The notes beneath the pieces are model-generated. The model had not been told where the DNA came from, did no database searches, and was given only the letters and a program-made list of their open reading frames with translations. A stretch of DNA of 64,000 nt from contig JANQQA010000266.1 in the NCBI GenBank assembly GCA_028285205.1, forward strand, positions 33,559 through 97,558. The letters run 5' to 3'. This document shows positions 58,115 to 64,000 of this stretch, piece after piece. The stretch's first letter is position 1; each line of letters starts with the position of its first letter. Source of the stretch: Bythopirellula sp. Lineage in GTDB: Bacteria > Planctomycetota > Planctomycetia > Pirellulales > Lacipirellulaceae. The position numbers were made by a program, and so were the translations under genes.

Positions 58115-60340
58115 CTACACGACGGCCAACTGCTCGCGTTCGACGGTCACGACGACGCCTTTGAACGCCGGTGTCTTGCTATCCGGATCGACTTGCCGGC
58201 TCACCAGCACATTGGCTTCAGGGTAATACATCGCCGCGTTGCCTGGTCGGATCTCCTCAAACGCGTGCAAACGCACATTGCCCAGCGACCCGGCCGGCCC
58301 ACGCACTGTGACGGTCATCGAAGGGTCGAGCCCCAACCGTTTGATGTCGTCGGGATGAATCAGGATCACATCACGGCGCTCGACGCCTCGGTAGAGGTCG
58401 TAGTCTTCGTACACGACGGTGTTGAATTGGCCTTCGCTGCGGATCGTCATCAGCCGCAGTTGGTCGGCCCCCTGCCCTCTCAGCGCTGGCAACTCGTGGG
58501 CGTGCAGTTGTGCCCGTCCGGAGCCAGTGGGAAATTTCGGCTCATGAAAAGTGCGGCCGCCAATCTGAAATTCCTGCTTGGATTGGTCGATGTCTTTGAT
58601 CTGCTGGAAGCCGGGTATCACCTCGGCAATTGCCTCGCGGATCTTGCCCGTTTGTTGCATGGATTTCCAGTTGATTGGCGCGTCGTCCGCTGAAGCGGAC
58701 GCGTCTTCGGTGGGGCCCAGAGCTCTTTCGGCGATGGTGGCAATGACTTCGACTTCACTCTTGGGGCCCGCCAAACGCTGCGGACCGCCGTCGCTGAGGC
58801 GGACGTAGTTGAACATCGACTCCTGAGTGGTCGGTTGTGGTTCTTCATCGCGGGCGAGGACTGGCAGAATGATCGTCTCTTTTGCCAATCCGAAGGCGTG
58901 TCCCGTGTTGAGCGTCGTGTTGAGGTAGACCATCATCTCGAGGTTTTCGATTGCTTGCTGGGCGTAGTTCGCATCTGGATTCGATCCGTAGAGATTTCCT
59001 CCCAAGCAGAAGCCAAGTTTGAGATCGCCGCTCGCTGAGCCTTCCATGCACGCCATCGTGTCGCGCCCAACCGTGGTTGGCAGGGATACGTTGAAGTGGT
59101 TCTGCAGCCGCTGGAAAACTGCGTCCTTTAGTTTCGGCGTCACGCCGACCGAACCGATACCTTGGACGTTGGAATGCCCCCGGATCGGCATGAGCCCTGC
59201 GCCGGGTCGCCCGACCATGCCGCGCATGAGAGCAAGATTGCCGATCGCCTGCACGTTCTGCACGCCGTGGGCGTGATGCGTGATGCCCATCGTCCAACTG
59301 AAGATGGCGTTTTTCGCCTGCGCGTATCGCTCGGCGATTTCGTTGATCTGAGTCGCCTCGACGCCGCTTTTCTCGACGATCTCCTCCCACGGAGTCGCGA
59401 GCAAGTGTGCCTTGAGCGTCCACCAATGGTCGCACGATGATTGTAGGAACGCCGAATCATGGGCATCCAACTCGACGAGGCGTTTTGCGATGCCGGTGAG
59501 CAGTGCCAGGTCGCCGCCGATGTGTGGTTGTACGTAGAGGCTGGCGATTTCGCTGCCCAGCAGCAGGCTGCGTGCGTCGCTGGGAACATTGAACCTGACC
59601 ATTCCCGTCTCTACTAACGGGTTGATAACAATGACCTGACCGCCGCGGCGCCGCACCTGCATCAGCGTGCGCATTAATCGTGGATGATTGCTCGCAGGAT
59701 TACCGCCAATCACAAACACAAGATCGGCATGGTCGAGGTCTTCCAATGTGATCGTCGCGGTGCCACTGCCGGTGACGCTGGTGAGGCCGACGCCGCTGGC
59801 TTGGTGGCAGTAGTAGCTGCAGTTGTTGACGTTGTTGGTGCCGTACAGACGGGCGAACAGCTGTAGCAAGAAACCGGCCTCGTTACTGCTCCGTCCGCTG
59901 AAGTACCAAAATGTTTGGTCGGCGGAGAGTTCCTTCAGCTTAATCACAATTCGCTTGTAGGCGTCGTCCCACGAGATCGGCTGAAAGCGTTTCAACTCGG
60001 GCGTGAAAAGCACTGGGTGCGTGAGCCTTCCACAGTTTTCTAACTCGCGCGGAGTGAGGCTTTTCAATTCGGCTGGCGTGTACTGCTTCCAGAACTCGGG
60101 GCCGATCCCCCCTTGCATGTCGGCGACCATTGCTTGCAAAGACTTCTTGCAGACTTCCGGGAAGTGGCCCGACTCGTTGACCATCCCACCACGCTGGCCC
60201 CCCATTCCTAGAGCGCACGTCTTGCACGCGTTCTTGCTGCGCATCGCCTTCCAGAGCTTCCGCAAGCCCCCCGCTTCCTGGGCTTTGCGGAACGTGTAAG
60301 CAACTGCGGGCCAGCCACCACCGGAACGTACTTTCTTCAT
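58115..60340 (-). CDS. FdhF/YdeP-family molybdopterin oxidoreductase
   Basis: 'NACKTCALGMGGQRGGMVNE', 'WYFSGRSSNEAGFLLQLFARLYGTNNVNNCSYYCHQASGVGL', 'GHSNVQGIGSVGVTP', C-terminal molydopterin-binding fold. Confidence 0.92.
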   Translation of the reverse strand: MKKVRSGGGWPAVAYTFRKAQEAGGLRKLWKAMRSKNACKTCALGMGGQRGGMVNESGHFPEVCKKSLQAMVADMQGGIGPEFWKQYTPAELKSLTPRELENCGRLTHPVLFTPELKRFQPISWDDAYKRIVIKLKELSADQTFWYFSGRSSNEAGFLLQLFARLYGTNNVNNCSYYCHQASGVGLTSVTGSGTATITLEDLDHADLVFVIGGNPASNHPRLMRTLMQVRRRGGQVIVINPLVETGMVRFNVPSDARSLLLGSEIASLYVQPHIGGDLALLTGIAKRLVELDAHDSAFLQSSCDHWWTLKAHLLATPWEEIVEKSGVEATQINEIAERYAQAKNAIFSWTMGITHHAHGVQNVQAIGNLALMRGMVGRPGAGLMPIRGHSNVQGIGSVGVTPKLKDAVFQRLQNHFNVSLPTTVGRDTMACMEGSASGDLKLGFCLGGNLYGSNPDANYAQQAIENLEMMVYLNTTLNTGHAFGLAKETIILPVLARDEEPQPTTQESMFNYVRLSDGGPQRLAGPKSEVEVIATIAERALGPTEDASASADDAPINWKSMQQTGKIREAIAEVIPGFQQIKDIDQSKQEFQIGGRTFHEPKFPTGSGRAQLHAHELPALRGQGADQLRLMTIRSEGQFNTVVYEDYDLYRGVERRDVILIHPDDIKRLGLDPSMTVTVRGPAGSLGNVRLHAFEEIRPGNAAMYYPEANVLVSRQVDPDSKTPAFKGVVVTVEREQLAVV

Positions 60341-60461
60341 TGCTTGCGTCTTGGGAATTCAGGTTTCAATGCTGGTATGCATTGAGTGGATGCGGTAGGT
60401 TAATTGCTAATATACTTCACCCGCTTACGTTCGCCCACCTGATTGTGCCGGAGAGCTTGAC

Positions 60462-61655
60462 ATGTCCAGTTCACGAAGCCGCATCTGTCTTGGTCTTTCG
60501 CCGCTACTGTTCGTATTGCTCATGTGTGCTGTATCGGAGGCAAAGACTACGGAATCGGATGCCTTGCGAGTCGGCTTGCATAATCTCATTGTCTCAGTGA
60601 CCAAGGGGGAACAAGCGGATGCACATTCTGAGTGGCAGGCAGTCGTCGATTCTGCGAAAGTCAGTGATCTTCTCGTGATTCTCGGAGCGATGGGTAGGCC
60701 GAATGAGCTGGTCGAGCCATTCGAAGGTCCCGAGAGTCTTGGGCCACTGGCAGAAAACTGGATTCGCGCCGCTGTCGATACGATCGCCGAGCGGGAAATC
60801 GAGAATAACGGAAACCTACCAACCAAAGATCTTGAAAACTTTGTGCTTGACGCATCGCACAGTCCGCGCGCCCGACGGATCGCCTACGAGTGGCTTGTCA
60901 AAGTCGATCACTCCGCTCCAGAACGCTTGCTGCCGCAGATGTTCGACGACGAGAGCTTGGAGCTGCGCTACGACGCGTTAGCGGCATTGCTGGCCGAGGC
61001 GAAAGAAGCAACGGACGACAACACGAAGATAGAGAAGTATCAACGAGCCCTGAAGTCTGCGCGTGACAATGAGCAACTCCGCGAGTGTGCCGAGGCGCTC
61101 AAGGAACTCGGCGAGACGCCTAACATGGCCAAGCAAGTTGGCTTTCTCACCGACTGGAAAGTCGTCGGCCCGTTTGACAATACCGACCGCAAGGGGTTCA
61201 ACACGATTCACCTCGACGTGACGAAAATAGATTTCGACGCCGAATACGAAGGCAAGCACGGTTCAGTAAAGTGGAAAGAATCCGTCGCGGAGCAGGAGGA
61301 CCTCGAGAAGCTCGGCACGGTTGATCTGAACGAGGCACTCGTCGAGGAAAAAAGCGTGCTCGCCTACGCGACGACGACGTTCGTTTCCACAGTTGATCAA
61401 GAAGTCGAGTGTCGCTGGGAATCCAAAGAAGCAACCAAACTGTGGGTCAACGGCGAAGAGGTCGCTGTGAAAAACGTTTATCACTCGGGCGGTGGATTCG
61501 ATCAGTACATTGTGTCATGCCGGTTGAACAAGGGACCCAATCAAATCGTGATTAAGGTTTGTCAGAACGAGCAGACACAACCTTGGACCCGGCCGTGGGA
61601 CTTTCGTCTACGGGTGACCGACGAGCTGGGTGGAGCTATCCAGCAAGCCAAGTGA
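60462..61655 (+). CDS. secreted hypothetical protein, HEAT-like N-terminus and beta-sandwich C-terminus
   Basis: Signal peptide 'LGLSPLLFVLLMCAVSEA'; 'FLTDWKVVGPFDNTDRKGFNTIH' and 'KLWVNGEEVAVKNVYHSGGGFDQYIVSCRLNKGPNQIVIKVCQNE'. Confidence 0.65.
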   Translation: MSSSRSRICLGLSPLLFVLLMCAVSEAKTTESDALRVGLHNLIVSVTKGEQADAHSEWQAVVDSAKVSDLLVILGAMGRPNELVEPFEGPESLGPLAENWIRAAVDTIAEREIENNGNLPTKDLENFVLDASHSPRARRIAYEWLVKVDHSAPERLLPQMFDDESLELRYDALAALLAEAKEATDDNTKIEKYQRALKSARDNEQLRECAEALKELGETPNMAKQVGFLTDWKVVGPFDNTDRKGFNTIHLDVTKIDFDAEYEGKHGSVKWKESVAEQEDLEKLGTVDLNEALVEEKSVLAYATTTFVSTVDQEVECRWESKEATKLWVNGEEVAVKNVYHSGGGFDQYIVSCRLNKGPNQIVIKVCQNEQTQPWTRPWDFRLRVTDELGGAIQQAK

Positions 61656-61700
61656 ATCCTGAATTGGCCGTTTGTAACATTGCGTTCTTGGGAATCTAAA

Positions 61701-62942
61701 ATGCAACTGCACATCATGTTTCGATATTCGTTGCTCTTGGTAGTGCTACTCGGAATGGGCGACATGGCTGCTGGTGACTGGCCCATGTTTCGCGGTCCCG
61801 GTGGGCGTAGTGTGGGAGGCGATGACGACCTGCCGCAGGAATGGTCCATCTCGGAGGGCACGAACGTCGCTTGGACGGCCGATTTGCCAGGTCGTGGGGT
61901 GTCTGGACCAATCGTGGTCGATGGCAAGGTGTTTGTGACCGCTTCCAGCGGGCCCCAGCGCGATCGGTTGCACGTCTTGGCCTTCAACTCGGAGACCGGC
62001 AAACAACTTTGGCATCGGCAGTTTTGGGCGACTGGCAAGTCGATGTGCCATGAAACCTCTGCAAACGCGGCCCCCACTCCGGCGAGTGACGGCGAACGAA
62101 TTTTCGCCTTTTACTCGTCAAACGATCTGATCGCTTTGGACCTGGACGGCAATCTGCAGTGGATCCGCGGATTGGAACTTGACTATCCGGGGGCCGGAAA
62201 CGCGCTGGGCATGTCGAGTTCACCGGTAGTGGTGGGGGATGTCGTGGTCGTGCAGAGCGAAGCCCAGGGCAATTCGTTCGTCGCGGCGATCGACCGCGCG
62301 ACTGGCGAGACTCTTTGGGATCTGAAGCGTCCAGAGGCTTCAAATTGGTGCTCGCCCATCGCTGTGGATGCTGAGTACACCATCGACAAGCAGCCGGCTG
62401 TGATCTTGCAGTCGGGCGAGGGCATTGGACTACACCGCGCCGACAACGGAGAGACCCTACTGCAAATTGCGACCGAGTGTGAGTCCATTCCTTCGCTGAC
62501 ATTTGATAAGTACCTGTACGCCCCCTCCAACGGGATTCAGGTCTACGATATCCTTTCAGCCGGACTCGAAGACAAGGATAAGCCTGTCTGGCAAGAGTCC
62601 AAGCTGCAACCAGGCTCGCCCAGCCCGGTCGTCGTGGACGATCAGATATTCGTAATCAATCGCAGCGGAGTACTCACTTGCGGATCGACCGCCAGTAAAG
62701 AGGTGAAATGGAAAGTCCGTCTTGGCGGTCGCTTCTGGGCGACACCGGTGTTGGTGGGCAAACATCTCTATTGCATCAACGCTGATGGAAAGAGTTTCGT
62801 TGTGAGTCTCAACGAGGACGGCAGTAAGGGCGAGATCGTTGGCGAAAACGAGTTTGGCGAGGAGATTCTCGGTTCGCCTGCGGTCGCGGACGACGGACTG
62901 TTCGTCCGCAGTCATGCTCATCTATGGAAGATTGCGAAGTAG
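61701..62942 (+). CDS. PQQ-like beta-propeller protein
   Basis: 'DWPMFRGPGGRSVGGDDDLPQEWS', 'NVAWTADLPGRGVSGPIVVDGKVFVTASSG', repeated tryptophan-docking-type blades. Confidence 0.88.
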   Translation: MQLHIMFRYSLLLVVLLGMGDMAAGDWPMFRGPGGRSVGGDDDLPQEWSISEGTNVAWTADLPGRGVSGPIVVDGKVFVTASSGPQRDRLHVLAFNSETGKQLWHRQFWATGKSMCHETSANAAPTPASDGERIFAFYSSNDLIALDLDGNLQWIRGLELDYPGAGNALGMSSSPVVVGDVVVVQSEAQGNSFVAAIDRATGETLWDLKRPEASNWCSPIAVDAEYTIDKQPAVILQSGEGIGLHRADNGETLLQIATECESIPSLTFDKYLYAPSNGIQVYDILSAGLEDKDKPVWQESKLQPGSPSPVVVDDQIFVINRSGVLTCGSTASKEVKWKVRLGGRFWATPVLVGKHLYCINADGKSFVVSLNEDGSKGEIVGENEFGEEILGSPAVADDGLFVRSHAHLWKIAK

Positions 62943-62953
62943 GCCCGTTGTCG

Positions 62954-64000
62954 ATGCCCGACTCGATTGAGATTCAGCCCGCGGCACGGTCCGTGCGGGC
63001 GCTCGTCCGACCTCCGGGGTCGAAGAGCATAACGAATCGGGCACTTGTGTGCGCAGCGCTGGCCGAAGGCAGTTCGACGCTGCGTGGCGCGCTCGACAGC
63101 GAAGATACTCGAGTAATGATCGCTGGGTTGCTCGCGCTAGGAATCAAAGTCGTGGTGCGCGACGAAGGGCAGACTCTCGAGGTCGTCGGATGCGGTGGTT
63201 TCCCGCCGGCCAAATTGGCCGAAATTTTCGTCGAGAACAGTGGCACGACAATCCGATTCTTGACGGCGCTCGTGACACTAGGAAAGGGCGAATACGTTCT
63301 GGATGGTATCGCCCGCATGCGCGAGCGGCCAATCGGTGACCTGGCACGCGCCCTCCAGCAACTGGGGGCGAAGGTGCTCTGTCAGGGAGAGAACGAATGC
63401 CCACCGGTCAAAGTGGTTGCGGCGGGACTGAACGGCGGGCATGCGAGAATCCACGGCGGCATTTCGAGTCAGTACCTGAGTGGGCTGTTGATGGCCGCCC
63501 CGTGCGCCACCAGCGACGTAGTGCTCGAAGTAGAGGGCACGCTCGTTTCGGTGCCCTACGTCGCGATGACAACGGCTGTGATGCAATCGTTCGGAGCCGA
63601 AGTGCAGACGGTGAGTGATTATGCGACACTCACGGTGAAAAACACCGGCTATCACGGCACAGACTACGCGATCGAGCCCGATGCCTCGGCAGCGAGCTAC
63701 TTCTGGGCAGCCGCGGCAGTTACCGGTGGTCAAGTGACGGTCACTGGCTTGAGCAAGAACAGTCTGCAGGGAGACGTGGCCTTTGTCGAATGTCTGCGGA
63801 AAATGGGATGCGAAGTCCGCTATGAACCGGACAGCACGACCGTGATCGGCCGAAAACTCACCGGCATTGATGTCGATATGAACGCGATCAGCGACACCAT
63901 GCAAACTCTGTCTGTCGTCGCGCTGTTCGCAGACGGAACAACCACGATTCGCAACGTCGGCCACATTCGGCACAAAGAAACCGACCGCATCGCGGCGGTT
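62954..64000 (+). CDS. aroA: 3-phosphoshikimate 1-carboxyvinyltransferase (3' partial)
   Basis: ATG at 62954: 'MPDSIEIQPAARSVRALVRPPGSKSITNRALVCAALAEGSS...NSGTTIRFLTALVTLGKGEYVLDGIARMRERPIGDL...HKETDRIAAV'; runs off the window edge (absent from the ORF track). Confidence 0.96.
   Translation, partial: MPDSIEIQPAARSVRALVRPPGSKSITNRALVCAALAEGSSTLRGALDSEDTRVMIAGLLALGIKVVVRDEGQTLEVVGCGGFPPAKLAEIFVENSGTTIRFLTALVTLGKGEYVLDGIARMRERPIGDLARALQQLGAKVLCQGENECPPVKVVAAGLNGGHARIHGGISSQYLSGLLMAAPCATSDVVLEVEGTLVSVPYVAMTTAVMQSFGAEVQTVSDYATLTVKNTGYHGTDYAIEPDASAASYFWAAAAVTGGQVTVTGLSKNSLQGDVAFVECLRKMGCEVRYEPDSTTVIGRKLTGIDVDMNAISDTMQTLSVVALFADGTTTIRNVGHIRHKETDRIAAV

Noticed and set aside
1-64000. CRISPR arrays, tRNA/rRNA genes, IS elements, prophage
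   Set aside because: No regularly spaced direct repeats, no convincing T-loop/acceptor pairs by eye, and no transposase/integrase translations; tRNAscan-SE and ISfinder searches would be decisive.

Overview
This is a chromosomal window that looks planctomycete (Pirellulales-like). The evidence is four PEP-CTERM proteins, two with dockerin-like calcium loops before the sorting tail, sulfatases, a Planctomycete cytochrome C/DUF1549/DUF1553 + DUF1501 gene pair, and an HTTM protein. I found no rRNA, convincing tRNA, CRISPR array, transposase or prophage. The most coherent block is an extracellular-polysaccharide/envelope locus (about 17.5-30.7 kb). It has a divergent promoter region near 25.3-25.5 kb. 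Leftward genes are a FemAB/GNAT-like protein, polysaccharide deacetylase, flippase, GT4, PlsC and CdsA. Rightward genes are a Wzz/GumC-like protein, O-antigen ligase-like protein, WecB/TagA/CpsF and a sulfatase-fold protein. The parts list resembles exosortase/PEP-CTERM-associated EPS loci, but no exosortase is present here. Most notable points: (i) the sulfatase-fold protein at the end of the EPS locus has lost the formylglycine Cys (Asp instead) and the DHG metal motif, so it looks like a pseudo-sulfatase; (ii) a lysyl-oxidase-like PEP-CTERM protein seems to lack the copper-binding histidines; (iii) a SecA-like ATPase ends inside the helical scaffold region; (iv) a zinc-ribbon/acyl-carrier-protein fusion; (v) a methyltransferase gene split by a one-base change in a C5/G5 run; (vi) REP/REPIN-like palindromes with a GTAG foot; (vii) a repeated GCAAAAGTC motif upstream of two metallopeptidase genes; (viii) a pentanucleotide repeat in the leader of a PEP-CTERM gene. 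All functional calls come from reading translated sequence; no database search was run.
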